From: Opitutia bacterium
GTDB taxonomy: Bacteria; Verrucomicrobiota; Verrucomicrobiia; Opitutales; Opitutaceae
DNA length: 64,000 nt
Assembly (NCBI GenBank): GCA_016217545.1
Contig: JACRHT010000016.1
Location: 62,001 to 126,000, forward strand
Reading direction: 5' to 3'
The position numbers were made by a program, and so were the translations under genes. Numbering within the stretch: position 1 is the stretch's first letter; each line of letters starts with the position of its first letter. The notes under the pieces are model-generated. The model did not search any database. It saw only the letters and a program-made list of their open reading frames with translations, and had not been told where the DNA came from. Positions 35,201-43,671 of the stretch are shown one piece after another.

Positions 35201-35720
35201 GGAGGCGAATCCACAGAGTGCGCAGGCGCAGCGGGACGTGTCGGTGAGTTTGAGCAAGCTGGCCGACTATCTGGCGCGACGCGGTCAGGCCGGGGATGGA
35301 GAGAAAGCGCTGGGGTATTATGAGCGCGAATTGGCAATCTGTGAGCGGTTGGCGGAGGCGAACGCACAGAGTGCGGAGGCGCAGCGGGACTTGAAGGTGA
35401 GTTTGGAGCGTTTGGCGGGGTTGGAGGGACGGCGGACGGGTGGGCAGAAAAAGGCGCTAGAGCTGCAACGGCGGGCGCTGGAGATCGCGCTGCGACTACG
35501 CGGCGCCAATCCGCAATCGGTCTATTTCGGACGAACGGCGGCGGTGTCGTTCTTCCTGACGTATCAACGTGCCCAAGCTGCCGGGCAGGACGATCTGGCG
35601 ATGAAATGCCTCGTCGGCTGCTACGAGGTGCTTGACGAACTCATCTCTGCCGGCTGCACGCTCGACCAACAATCCATGCAGCTGCACGCGCAACTCAAAA
35701 CCCAGTTTTCTTCCCCATGA
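32259..35720 (+). CDS. TIR-STAND NTPase with TPR-like repeats (sensor A)
   Basis: The 1153-residue protein has an N-terminal TIR domain (about 6-140). SFHLFLSYARADN is box 1, FFDQDSI is a central strand, and SPNYLTSKNCLWEWEE carries the probable catalytic Glu96 after Cys93. An NB-ARC-like NTPase follows, with Walker A FAPGGLGKTAL at about 288-298 (Lys295) and Walker B LLILDNVDQ near 425. A winged-helix/linker region spans about 560-780. Five near-identical 51-residue TPR-like units run from residue 780 to about 1034, followed by a degenerate sixth and a shared C-terminal module. ATG 32259 gives MSASDRSFHLF. The stop overlaps the next start (ATGA). Inferred role: ligand sensing and NAD+ cleavage or signalling in defence. 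Confidence 0.88.
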   Translation: MSASDRSFHLFLSYARADNKVRVNLAGEGWITAFVAELKRRHAAYSGRELRIFFDQDSIEDGTDWKRRLGEGLRQSRLFLAFLSPNYLTSKNCLWEWEEYLRREHSAARGDDGLTPIYFVTPADLRFQDDQGLAEWLRNMEQRYPWFEAREAQFTSEAEKTARAFAADLNRRQKSATFELHPWFERGPEVLRELDAAERASDVKRAPRAPADDLRSLAERLNGLDRHIARRLDRLALADLAPGNITRSHEHFVGRHRELRELHEIMLTGGPQSGGRGMGGRGMIAATFAPGGLGKTALARQYAHAYAEFYAAGGTWEIGCEGQKELGFALKRLVQSTQFQQLAWRDRRGPAAGGELLTTPLSLSQEQENDPALALEAILGYLERVTAARRAILVEELSRSAAEGRGERHTPPEEPPELKQPRALLILDNVDQPELLSGHQVAQLPAKDWLEIIVTTRLHPSAFGGGDRTFAHVELGTLPEADGVQLLADFQPGGRFALSSEEEAARRIVRALGGWTIAVEIAAAFIGDLAKNGRAAVAAAFYAELEKNGLAWVDDLAGRTAFDQTQRHSEASDQGERERQNRVGTLIAWSVARLSAPARTALEFASLFQPDAIPLSWLHVLTASVHPEVKDKSLTNDVAWPAVWTELRGLRLLHPAGEVEAGERQVEREPNVVRIHRVVAQHVSRDGLTERFAALDKFLDAFTTRFEHEVGNSDDAWLRAQHPWLIDQLDHLLSTRTPTPTLLSSAGVSASYEGQHRSLARAMELTSRILAAAEGHLAANLQSAEAQRDVSVSLSKLADFLALRGQAGDGKKALEYYERSLAVREQLVEANPQSAPAQRDVSVSLNKLADFLAQRGQTGDGKKALEYYERSLAVREQLVEANPQSAPAQRDVSVSLNKLANFLASRGLAGDGEKALGYCQRSLAVAEQLAEASPQSAQAQRDVVVGLLKLADYLAQRGQTGDGKKALEYYEQSLAVLERLAEANPQSAQAQRDVSVSLSKLADYLARRGQAGDGEKALGYYERELAICERLAEANAQSAEAQRDLKVSLERLAGLEGRRTGGQKKALELQRRALEIALRLRGANPQSVYFGRTAAVSFFLTYQRAQAAGQDDLAMKCLVGCYEVLDELISAGCTLDQQSMQLHAQLKTQFSSP
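34596..35360 (+). repeat. Five tandem 153-bp coding repeats in sensor A
   Basis: Units start at 34596, 34749, 34902, 35055 and 35208, each 153 bases (51 codons) and in frame. Each encodes the pattern NPQSAxAQRDVSVSLxKLAD followed by FLAxRGQxGDGxKALxYYER. A degenerate sixth unit follows to about 35510. The shared DNA string GCGCAGCGGGACGTGTCGGT recurs in the units. Very low divergence between units implies recent expansion. Confidence 0.95.
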
Positions 35721-37354
35721 CGACCTCTCCCTCTCAATCACCCACTGCCTCCGGCCTGCCGCTCGTGGTTCAGGTCGCGTTCGCCGGCAAGCGCCGGCTC
35801 TTTGATCCGCCGCATGCGAGCTCCGGCGATGAGGCGGCCTTCGCCGCGGCGGTGGAGCGGCTCTTGGTGGAGCGGCTCCACCGTTTGCAGACGGAACTGG
35901 GCGGGGGGCGCGTTTGCGGGCTGTCCTCGCTTGCGGCGGGCGGCGACTTGATGTTTGCGCGGAGCTGTCAGCAATTGGGTTGGTGGCAACGTGTGTTGCT
36001 GCCCCAGCCGCGGGAGGATTTTCTCGCGGCCTGCGGGAGCGGGGGACCGGACTTCACCCCGGCCGAGGCGGAAGAGGCGCGGCGTCTGCTCCTCGGCGGG
36101 CACGTGATCGAGGAACGCGTGGCCAGCGTGGCGAGCGAGCGCGCGACGCGTTTTGAGGACGTGAATCTCGAGCTGGTCCGAATTTGCGACGTGCTGGTGT
36201 GCCTCCTGCCCGGGGCGGCGACGGCGGACAAGCCGGCGGGCACGCGCGCCACACTCGCGCTCGCCCAGCGCTGGCACCGTCCGGTGTTGGAAATCGGGGT
36301 CACCGTGGGGAAGGACGGAAAACCAGTGTTGTCGGAGCAGTGGCATTGCCCGCCTTCGAAAACCGCCGGGGCGTGCCCGGCGGCGCCGGGCTTTGCCCCG
36401 GCGCGGCTGCCCGCGCCGCTCGACCGCATTACGCCCCCGGCCACCGGTCTGGACGATGCCGCCGCCTACCGGGCCGCGCTGAAGCAGTTCTCGAGCGCCA
36501 CGGCGACGCGGATGCAAAGACGATTCAAGTGGGCGGCGCTCATCATCGTCGGCGCGCACGTCGCGGCGACCGCGCTGGCGTTGGCGGCGCTCAAGATCCA
36601 CGGCGAGACTGCGCTGCACTGGCTGCTGGGCATAGAATTGTCGTTCCTCCTGTTCGGCCTGGGGTATCACGAGTATCTGCACCGCTCGCATGCGGCGCAG
36701 CGCTGGGCGATGGCGCGTCTGAGCGCCGAGGTCGCGCGCTCGGCGATCCCGCTCGCCGGGGTGCCGCGGTCGCTGCGTTACCTGTTCGAACTGCCGATGC
36801 CCGGGGAACTTCGCCCGCTTCTGCGCACGCTCAACGTCCTGCATCTCGCCGGCCTCTCCGCGCGGACGGGCACGTGGCAGGCGCGGCGCGAGACCTACGT
36901 GGCCGAGCGGTTGCGCAAACCCGTCAACGGCCAACTCGACTACTACGCCCGGCGGCTGGCGCAGGCGCGCCGCTGGCTGCAGGTGGCGCAGGCGACGTTC
37001 TTCGTCGGATCGGCCGGGGCGTTCGCGGCCACGGCGGCGAAGCTCGGGCTGGCGCTGGACTGGTGGCACGTCGGCACGGCGGCGCACGATCTCGCCGCCG
37101 GCGGGCTCGGTTCGCTCGCGGTGTTTTTGCCTGTGGTGGCGGTGGCCGCGCTCTCGCTCGCGGGCGCGTTCGATCTCGAGGCGCGCGTGCACACCTACGC
37201 CGAAATGCTCGAGTTTCTCCAGCACCACACGCACTTGATCGAAGCCGCCGTGAGCGAAAACGAGTTCGCGACGCTCGCGCTGCAAATCGAGGCGCGCCTC
37301 CTTGGGGAAACTGCCAACTGGCACGCTCGGCGGGCGTTCACGGGCGTGGCGTAG
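35717..37354 (+). CDS. Predicted SLOG-domain membrane effector with four TM helices (SLATT-like)
   Basis: The 545-residue protein has an N-terminal Rossmann-like SLOG domain (about 14-200). VVQVAFAGKRRLFDP is its first strand, GLSSLAAGGDLMFARSCQQLG the glycine loop with helix, RVLLPQPREDFL the next strand, and ICDVLVCLLPG and RPVLEIGV later strands. Four hydrophobic helices follow at about 270-294, 299-317, 421-445 and 458-484. The tail HTYAEMLEFLQHHTHLIEAA, then EARLLGETANWHARR, resembles SLATT effectors. SLOG domains bind nucleotides such as cyclic ADP-ribose isomers; SLATT proteins are predicted pore-formers. It overlaps sensor A by ATGA. Function is inferred from domains and context. Confidence 0.7.
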   Translation: MTTSPSQSPTASGLPLVVQVAFAGKRRLFDPPHASSGDEAAFAAAVERLLVERLHRLQTELGGGRVCGLSSLAAGGDLMFARSCQQLGWWQRVLLPQPREDFLAACGSGGPDFTPAEAEEARRLLLGGHVIEERVASVASERATRFEDVNLELVRICDVLVCLLPGAATADKPAGTRATLALAQRWHRPVLEIGVTVGKDGKPVLSEQWHCPPSKTAGACPAAPGFAPARLPAPLDRITPPATGLDDAAAYRAALKQFSSATATRMQRRFKWAALIIVGAHVAATALALAALKIHGETALHWLLGIELSFLLFGLGYHEYLHRSHAAQRWAMARLSAEVARSAIPLAGVPRSLRYLFELPMPGELRPLLRTLNVLHLAGLSARTGTWQARRETYVAERLRKPVNGQLDYYARRLAQARRWLQVAQATFFVGSAGAFAATAAKLGLALDWWHVGTAAHDLAAGGLGSLAVFLPVVAVAALSLAGAFDLEARVHTYAEMLEFLQHHTHLIEAAVSENEFATLALQIEARLLGETANWHARRAFTGVA

Positions 37355-37413
37355 GCCGCGCCAGAATTTTCCCGAGGTCCTTTTCGTCCGCCCCCGCTCT
37401 CACGCCGCCGCGC

Positions 37414-40400
37414 ATGAACTACGAGCTCTTCATTTCTTACGCCCGCAAAGACAACCAGCCGCAGAAACCCGGCGACCCGCGCGGTTGGGTCACGGCTCTG
37501 CGCGATGAGATTCTCGCGCGGCACTATCGCGTCTCCGGTGCGCCGCTGCGGAGCCATCCGTTCTACGACTTGGATGCGATCAAAGGCATGGACGACTGGC
37601 GTCTCAAGATTCTGCAAGGGCTGCGGCAGTCCAACATCCTCCTCGTGTGTCTGTCGCCGAACTACTTCAAGAGCGACAACTGCCTGTGGGAATGGGAGGA
37701 GTTCCACAAACACAAGGCCGCGCGGCGGATCGGCGACGGGAGCGTGGCGCCGGTGTATTTCGTCGAGGCTCCTGACTCCGACGAGCAAGTCACGGCGGCT
37801 TTCGCCGCCTTCGTTCAGCGTGGTAATTACCAGGAATCGGAGCTGGCGAAGTTCATTCCCCGTTGGCGGGAGTGGCACAGCGCGATCCGGCGCTTCAACC
37901 ACTTCGATTTTCGCCCATGGTTTCCCGAGGGTCCGACGGCGCTGGCCGAGGAGGTGGCGAAGCGACGTCTGGAGGAACTCTCCGGGGCGCTCACGGACCG
38001 CTTGGCGCGCTCTCGCCGTGCCGCGGATGCGCCGGGCAACCTGCGGGGCTACAATCCGCATTTCGTCGGGCGCTCCAAACAATTGGCGGAGCTGCACCAG
38101 ACTCTCGTCGGCGACGGTTCGGTGGGCGTGATCACGGCCGTGAATGGCTTGGGTGGTCAGGGGAAAACGGAACTCGCCATCACCTACGCCCACTCGCACG
38201 CCCAGTTTTATCCCGGCGGCTTGTGGGTTCTCCCCGCGGAGGGCCGCGCGGAACTGCTGCCGCTCTTCGGCGAACTGGCGGGCGACGCGCGCCTCGGCAT
38301 TCCGCCGTCCGCCGGTCCGGAAGAAACGGCGGCCCAGCGCGGGGTGCGCGTGTTGGAACGCATGAAACAGCTGGCCGTCGACGCCCACGATCGCGATCCG
38401 GACGGCGGCGCCGCTTGCCTTGTCATCCTCGACAACGTCTCCGAGCCGGCGTTGCTGTCGAAGACGCAGCGCGCGCCGCTCGATCTCGCCAGCAAGGGTT
38501 GGCTGCGACTCGCCGCGACCACCCGGCTGGGGCGCGCGGATTTTCCCGCCACCGCGAGCGAAGTCGCGTTCATGGAAATCACGTCGCTCGACGAAGACGA
38601 CGCGCTCGACCTCATTCGGAATCACCAGCCGCCGCTCGACGCGGACGGCGTGCAACGGGATTTCCCGCCCGCTACGGCCGCGGCGGACGCGACCGCGGCA
38701 CGCGAGATCGCGCGCGAGCTGGGCGGGTTCACCCTGGCGGTGGAGGCCGTGGCGATCTACCTCGGGCTGCACCCGGAGATCCGTCCGGCCGCTTATCTCG
38801 CGCGGCTGCGCGCGGAGGGGTTGACGGGTGTCGATTCGCTCCCAGCGGAGGCCGACGTCGCGGCGCAAATGCAGCATCGCGAGAAACAGCTCGAACTCGT
38901 GCTGGCGCAGACCTTCGAGCGGCTGACGCCGTTGGAGCTCACCGCGCTCGACTACGCCGCGCTGTTGCCGCCCGATCACGTGCCGTGGCCGTGGCTGCGC
39001 GCGTTGGTGGCGGAAGCGCACCCAGGGAAACTCGACGCGGCCGTCGGTCACCCCGACCCGTGGGCCGGCGCGCGGCGGCGATTGGAAGGACTGCGCCTGC
39101 TCACCACCGGCGATCATCCCGAAGTGGCCCGCCTGCACCGCATGGTCGGCGCCCACGTGCGCGAACGGTTGGGGGACCGCGTGGGAGGGATGCGTGCGCG
39201 GGTGCTCCAGTTGTTGCACGATCGAGTGGGCTATCCGCTTCAGGAAACCTGGCGACATGACCCCGGTGTTCTTTGGATTCTGCCTCCGCTCCAAGCGACG
39301 GTGGAACTGTTGGCGGAAGCGGAGGTTGATCCGATGCTGGGGCGTCTCGCCGGGCTGCTGGGCGAAATTGAAGCGACCATCGGACGGTTGGACCGCGCCG
39401 AGCGATTTCTGATGACGGCGATGGAGATTACCGAAAAAGCGCTAGCGACCAATCCGTCTAACACGCTGGCGCAGCGGGACGTGTCGTTGAGTTTGATCAA
39501 CCTAGCGGACTATCTGGCGAGCCGCGGGCAGGCCGGGGATGGGGAGAAAGCGCTGGGGTATTACGAGCGGAGTCTGGCGGTGACCGAGCGCTTGGCGGAG
39601 GCGAATCCGCAGAGCGCGCAGGCGCAGCGGGACGTGTCGGTGAGTTTGAACAAGCTGGCAGACTTTCTGGCGCGCCGCGGGCAAGCCGGGGATGGAGAGA
39701 AAGCGCTGGGGTATTACGAGCGGAGTCTGGCGGTGCGCGAGCGCTTGGCGGAGGCGAATCCGCAGAGCGCGCAGGCGCAGCGGGACCTGTCGGTGAGTTT
39801 GGAGAAGCTGGCAGATTTTCTGGCGCAACGCGGGCAGGCCGGGGATGGGGAAAATGCGCTGGGGTATTACGAGCGGAGTCTGGCGGTGCGCGAGCGGTTG
39901 GCGGAGGCGAATCCGCAGAGCGCGCAGGCGCAGCGGGACGTGTCGGTGAGTTTGAACAAGCTGGCGGACTTTCTGGCGCGCCGCGGGCAAGCCGGGGATG
40001 GAGAGAAAGCGCTGGGGTATTACGAGCGGAGTCTGGCGGTGCGCGAGCGCTTGGCGGAGGCGAATCCGCAGAGCGCGGAGGCGCAGCGTGACGTGTCGGT
40101 GAGTTTGGAGCGCTTGGCGGGGTTTGAGGGAAGGCAGGCGGGAGGGGAGGGAAAGGCGCTGCAACTACAACTGCGGGCGCTGGAAATCGCTTTTCAACTA
40201 CGCAGCTCCAATCCGCAGTCGGTCTATTTCGGACGGACGGCGGCGGTGTCGTTCTTCTTGACGTATCAACGGGCCCATGCCGCTGGGCAGAATGAGCTGG
40301 CGATGAAATGCCTCGCCGGTTGCTTCCAAGTGCTCGACCAAATGATCACAGCCGGCTGCGCGCTGGATGAACAGATGGTCAATCTTCATGCCCAGCTGAA

Positions 40401-40422
40401 AACGCGCTTCGGACAGTCGTAA
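37414..40422 (+). CDS. TIR-STAND NTPase with TPR-like repeats (sensor B)
   Basis: The 1002-residue protein repeats the layout of sensor A. The TIR domain is at about 1-125: ELFISYARKDNQP, FYDLDAIKG, and SPNYFKSDNCLWEWEE with probable catalytic Glu93. NB-ARC-like Walker A GLGGQGKT is at 245-252 and Walker B CLVILDNVSE at about 335-343. A winged-helix region follows. Four 51-residue TPR-like units start at residue 680, with a degenerate fifth and the same C-terminal module as sensor A (NPQSVYFGRTAAVSFFLTYQ). ATG 37414 gives MNYELFISYA; longer upstream forms overlap the SLOG gene in another frame and were rejected. TIR and NTPase parts are clearly more diverged from sensor A than the repeats. 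Confidence 0.88.
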   Translation: MNYELFISYARKDNQPQKPGDPRGWVTALRDEILARHYRVSGAPLRSHPFYDLDAIKGMDDWRLKILQGLRQSNILLVCLSPNYFKSDNCLWEWEEFHKHKAARRIGDGSVAPVYFVEAPDSDEQVTAAFAAFVQRGNYQESELAKFIPRWREWHSAIRRFNHFDFRPWFPEGPTALAEEVAKRRLEELSGALTDRLARSRRAADAPGNLRGYNPHFVGRSKQLAELHQTLVGDGSVGVITAVNGLGGQGKTELAITYAHSHAQFYPGGLWVLPAEGRAELLPLFGELAGDARLGIPPSAGPEETAAQRGVRVLERMKQLAVDAHDRDPDGGAACLVILDNVSEPALLSKTQRAPLDLASKGWLRLAATTRLGRADFPATASEVAFMEITSLDEDDALDLIRNHQPPLDADGVQRDFPPATAAADATAAREIARELGGFTLAVEAVAIYLGLHPEIRPAAYLARLRAEGLTGVDSLPAEADVAAQMQHREKQLELVLAQTFERLTPLELTALDYAALLPPDHVPWPWLRALVAEAHPGKLDAAVGHPDPWAGARRRLEGLRLLTTGDHPEVARLHRMVGAHVRERLGDRVGGMRARVLQLLHDRVGYPLQETWRHDPGVLWILPPLQATVELLAEAEVDPMLGRLAGLLGEIEATIGRLDRAERFLMTAMEITEKALATNPSNTLAQRDVSLSLINLADYLASRGQAGDGEKALGYYERSLAVTERLAEANPQSAQAQRDVSVSLNKLADFLARRGQAGDGEKALGYYERSLAVRERLAEANPQSAQAQRDLSVSLEKLADFLAQRGQAGDGENALGYYERSLAVRERLAEANPQSAQAQRDVSVSLNKLADFLARRGQAGDGEKALGYYERSLAVRERLAEANPQSAEAQRDVSVSLERLAGFEGRQAGGEGKALQLQLRALEIAFQLRSSNPQSVYFGRTAAVSFFLTYQRAHAAGQNELAMKCLAGCFQVLDQMITAGCALDEQMVNLHAQLKTRFGQS
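39451..40062 (+). repeat. Four tandem 153-bp coding repeats in sensor B
   Basis: Units start at 39451, 39604, 39757 and 39910, with a degenerate fifth after 40063. Units 2 and 4 encode identical 51-residue peptides, and by eye their DNA differs at one base (GCA versus GCG codon). They also match the repeats of sensor A closely. The array has no spacers and is fully coding. Confidence 0.95.
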
Positions 40423-40465
40423 TCGTGCACTCCGGTCGCGCGCGGCCGGAGGCGCGAGACGGTTT

Positions 40466-40867
40466 TCAGCGGCGTCGCTTCGACTTCGCGCCCTTCGCGG
40501 CGCTCTTCACGTCCGCGAGGATGCTTTGGAATTCCGGGTCGACCTTCAGGCTCACGAGATCCGGATCCTGGCGCATCCACTCGTAATCGGTGTAGCCGAG
40601 CTTCAGCGCGACGCGGAGCGCATCGAGCGCGTCCAGCGGGCGGTTGCTCAGCGCGAGGCTGCACGCGAGGTTGTAGTGCGCGGTGGAGTTGGTCGGCTGG
40701 AGTTTCACCAGCTTGCGATCCATGCGCAGGCCGTCGGCGATGCGGCCGGTCTTGGTGTAGAGGCCGCCGAGAAGTTCGATGACGTCGGCGTAGCGCGGGC
40801 AGCGGCGGTGGACGGACTCGAAGAAAGTGATCTCGAAGGCCGGGTCGCTCTTCGGCGGGCGGGACAT
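40466..40867 (-). CDS. Small TPR-like cytoplasmic protein
   Basis: The 133-residue protein has TPR-like helices, for example YADVIELLGGLYTKTGRIAD and NSTAHYNLACSLALSNRPLD, and ends in a basic tail (AAKGAKSKRRR). There is no signal peptide. It is read 3 bases downstream of the fur-like gene on the same strand, so the two may be co-transcribed. Partner and role are unknown. Confidence 0.75.
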   Translation of the reverse strand: MSRPPKSDPAFEITFFESVHRRCPRYADVIELLGGLYTKTGRIADGLRMDRKLVKLQPTNSTAHYNLACSLALSNRPLDALDALRVALKLGYTDYEWMRQDPDLVSLKVDPEFQSILADVKSAAKGAKSKRRR

Positions 40868-40870
40868 GGA

Positions 40871-41428
40871 TTACTTCGTGCGGTTCGGGCACGCGTGCCG
40901 CTCGCGGAAGGCGATGCACTGCGCGCTGACTTGGAGGCGTTGGGAGATCGGCTTGAGCCCGAGCTTCAACGAGACCGTGCTGCCATACCATTCCATGAAC
41001 GGCGCGCTGATCTCGAAAATCTTGTCGCAATCCACGCAGACGACCTGAGCGACCTGCGTGTTGCCGGAGGAAGGGAAGTAGAATTTCTCGCCCTTGCCGA
41101 TGTCGACTTCGCGCAAAAGGGCGCTCTCGGTCATGATCGGCAGCGTGCGATAAACCGTGGCGCGCGACACCGAATCGTCGATCGCGCGCGCGTGATCGAG
41201 GAGCTCCTCGGCGGTGAAGTGGTCCTTCTGCGCGAAGGCCGCGTCGAAGATCGCCAGGCGCTGACTGGTCACCCGCAGACCCTTTTGGGCCAGGTAGGAT
41301 TGGAATTTTTCGCGGGCAGCCTCGACGCTCACGTCCGCAGCATCGGGGACGGCGTTTCCGAGTGTCAACGCGGAAGGCGACGCGTCCGTTGCGGCGGAAA
41401 CGCATTGCCTCACGCCACGCGCGGGCAT
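40871..41428 (-). CDS. Fur-family transcriptional regulator with altered metal site
   Basis: The 185-residue protein carries the Fur winged helix ([40 protein letters not shown]) and the dimerisation domain. Two structural zinc cysteine pairs are seen: Cys131/Cys134 in CVDC and Cys171/Cys180 near the end. The usual HHDH metal-sensing stretch before the first pair is replaced by NTQVAQ. It may therefore sense something other than iron or be a Zur/PerR-like variant. The N-terminal 33 residues may not be translated; a GTG start near residue 33 is possible. It is divergent from priA, 11 bases away. Confidence 0.85.
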   Translation of the reverse strand: MPARGVRQCVSAATDASPSALTLGNAVPDAADVSVEAAREKFQSYLAQKGLRVTSQRLAIFDAAFAQKDHFTAEELLDHARAIDDSVSRATVYRTLPIMTESALLREVDIGKGEKFYFPSSGNTQVAQVVCVDCDKIFEISAPFMEWYGSTVSLKLGLKPISQRLQVSAQCIAFRERHACPNRTK

Positions 41429-41439
41429 CGTCTGAGGCG

Positions 41440-43671
41440 ATGATCGTGGCCGTCCAGCCGCTCGCGGGTTTCGAGAAGCTCCTCCACTACAAGGTGCCGG
41501 AGTCGCTCGTAGACGCGGTCGGGGCGGGCTCTCTCGTGCGCATCTCGATCGGTCACCGCCACGGTATCGGCTTGGTGATCGAAACCGACGCGCTGCCCGA
41601 CGTGCCGCTCGAGAAACTGAAACCCATTACCGAGGTGTTGCACGAGTTCCCTGCGCTGACGTCCGACCTGCTCGAATTGGCGCGGTGGATGAGCAGCTAC
41701 TACGCCGCGCGGATGGACTCCGTGCTTGAGACGATGATCCCGGGTGCGGTGCGCGCGGGCGCGCGGCTGAAGCACGACAAATACCTCGCGATCGCGCGCG
41801 AACTGACGCCCGACGAACACGCCGCACTCACCCGCAAGGCGCCGAAGCAGGCCAAGCTCTACGATTTCCTCAAGCAGCAGTTCCGGCCGGTGAAGAAATC
41901 GCTCGTGCTGGAACGTCTCGGCGCGACCGCCGCGGTGGTGAACGCCTTGATCAAACACGGTGTCGTGCGCGAGGAATTGCGGCACGTGGAGCGCGTGGCC
42001 TATGCGGACAACTGGAGCGGCGGCGAGGTTGTCGCGACGAAACCGCCCGAGCTCAACCCCGAGCAGGCCGCCGTCGTGGCGTCGGTCGGCGCGAGTCTCG
42101 AGAAGCGCAAATTCGCGGTGCATCTCCTCAACGGCGTCACGGGCTCCGGCAAGACCGAGGTCTATCTGCGCGCGGTCGAGGCCGTGCTCGCGGCGGGCGG
42201 CAGCGCGATTTACCTCGTCCCGGAAGTGGCGCTTACGCCGCAGACGGTGGCGCGTTTGCGCGGGCGCTTCGAGGCGGCGGGACAGAAGACGGTGGTCTGG
42301 CACAGCCATTTGAGCGAAGGCGAACGGCTCGACGGCTGGACCGCGCTCGCTTCGGGACAGGCGAGGGTGGTGGTCGGCGCCCGTTCGGCGGTTTTTGCAC
42401 CGGTGCGCGATCTGCGGCTCATCGTCGTCGATGAAGAGCACGAGCCGGCCTACAAGCAGGACGAGACGCCGCGCTACCACGGGCGCGACGTGGCGGTCTA
42501 CCGCGCGAAGCTCGCGCACGCGGTGTGCCTGCTCGGTTCGGCGACGCCGTCGCTCGAATCAGTCGCGAACGTGCGCGCGGGCAAATACGTGCAGGATCGT
42601 CTGACGAAGCGCGTCGACGACAAGAAGATGCCGGACATCCAGATCGTCGACATGCGCATCGAGGTGATGCGCTCGCGCGGGCTTGTGACTCTTTCACGGC
42701 TGCTCGTCGACCACATGCACCAGCGTTTCGCGCGCAAGGAGCAGACGATTCTGTTCATCAACCGCCGCGGCTACTCGTCGTCGATGCAGTGCCGGAAATG
42801 CGGTCACGTGGAGGAATGTCCGCATTGCAGCGTGTCGATGACGTATCACCGCGCCGACGAGACGCTGAAGTGTCACCTTTGCGGCCACGAGCGCGGCGCG
42901 CCCGCGGTCTGCCCGTCGTGCGCGTCGCCCGAAATTCGGTGGCGCGGCCTCGGCACGCAGCGCGTGGAGGAGGCCGTCCGTCGCGTGCTGCCGCGCGCGA
43001 GGCTCGAGCGCATGGACACCGACACGATGTCGAAGAAGCATCGCTTCCGGCAAATCCTCGGCGACTTTCGCGCCGGCAAAATCGACATCCTCATCGGCAC
43101 GCAGATGATCGGCAAAGGGCTCGATTTTCCGAACGTGACTTTGGTCGGCCTGATCGACGCGGACATCTCGATGCACGTCCCGGATTTCCGCGCGAACGAG
43201 CGGACGTTTCAGTTGCTCGTGCAGGTCGCCGGGCGCGCCGGTCGCGGCGATCGCGCGGGCGAAGTGGTCGTGCAGACGTTCACGCCGCAGGCGGAGGCGA
43301 TCCAGTTCGCGAAGAAGTCCGACTTCGATGGCTTCGCCGAGGCCGAGTTGACGATGCGCAAAAACTTCGCCTATCCGCCGTATCGCCACCTGATCCATCA
43401 CCTGTTCCGCGGACCCAATCCGGAGAAGATAATGTTCTTCGCGCAGCAGTGGGCGAAGAAGGTCGAGGCCACGCTCGGCAGCGAAGTCGAGATGCGCGGT
43501 CCGTCAGCCGCGCCGATCGAGAAGGTGAAGGACGAGTATCGCTTCCAGATCTGGTATTTCACGTATCGCACGGCGAAGGTCGTGGCGGCGCTGGCGAAGT
43601 TGCAGCAAACGATCGAGTGGCCGTCGGACGTGACACAGGTGCTCGACGTGGATCCCATGAGCTTGGTGTGA
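41440..43671 (+). CDS. priA: Primosomal replication helicase PriA
   Basis: PriA restarts stalled replication forks. The 743-residue protein starts at ATG 41440 ([17 protein letters not shown]). It has a 3'-end-binding N-terminal domain, then helicase motifs: [15 protein letters not shown] (Walker A), [11 protein letters not shown] (DEEH) and [10 protein letters not shown]. Eight zinc cysteines lie in [13 protein letters not shown] and [33 protein letters not shown] and [13 protein letters not shown] follow. It is complete to the C-terminal domain. Confidence 0.96.
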   Translation: MIVAVQPLAGFEKLLHYKVPESLVDAVGAGSLVRISIGHRHGIGLVIETDALPDVPLEKLKPITEVLHEFPALTSDLLELARWMSSYYAARMDSVLETMIPGAVRAGARLKHDKYLAIARELTPDEHAALTRKAPKQAKLYDFLKQQFRPVKKSLVLERLGATAAVVNALIKHGVVREELRHVERVAYADNWSGGEVVATKPPELNPEQAAVVASVGASLEKRKFAVHLLNGVTGSGKTEVYLRAVEAVLAAGGSAIYLVPEVALTPQTVARLRGRFEAAGQKTVVWHSHLSEGERLDGWTALASGQARVVVGARSAVFAPVRDLRLIVVDEEHEPAYKQDETPRYHGRDVAVYRAKLAHAVCLLGSATPSLESVANVRAGKYVQDRLTKRVDDKKMPDIQIVDMRIEVMRSRGLVTLSRLLVDHMHQRFARKEQTILFINRRGYSSSMQCRKCGHVEECPHCSVSMTYHRADETLKCHLCGHERGAPAVCPSCASPEIRWRGLGTQRVEEAVRRVLPRARLERMDTDTMSKKHRFRQILGDFRAGKIDILIGTQMIGKGLDFPNVTLVGLIDADISMHVPDFRANERTFQLLVQVAGRAGRGDRAGEVVVQTFTPQAEAIQFAKKSDFDGFAEAELTMRKNFAYPPYRHLIHHLFRGPNPEKIMFFAQQWAKKVEATLGSEVEMRGPSAAPIEKVKDEYRFQIWYFTYRTAKVVAALAKLQQTIEWPSDVTQVLDVDPMSLV

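Noticed and set aside
36184-37413. Upstream extension of sensor B by 410 codons
   Set aside because: It overlaps the SLOG gene in another frame with no conserved features; ATG 37414 starts exactly at the TIR domain.
39451-40062. Possible CRISPR array
   Set aside because: The repeats are 153 bases, directly adjacent without spacers, in frame, and encode TPR-like helices.
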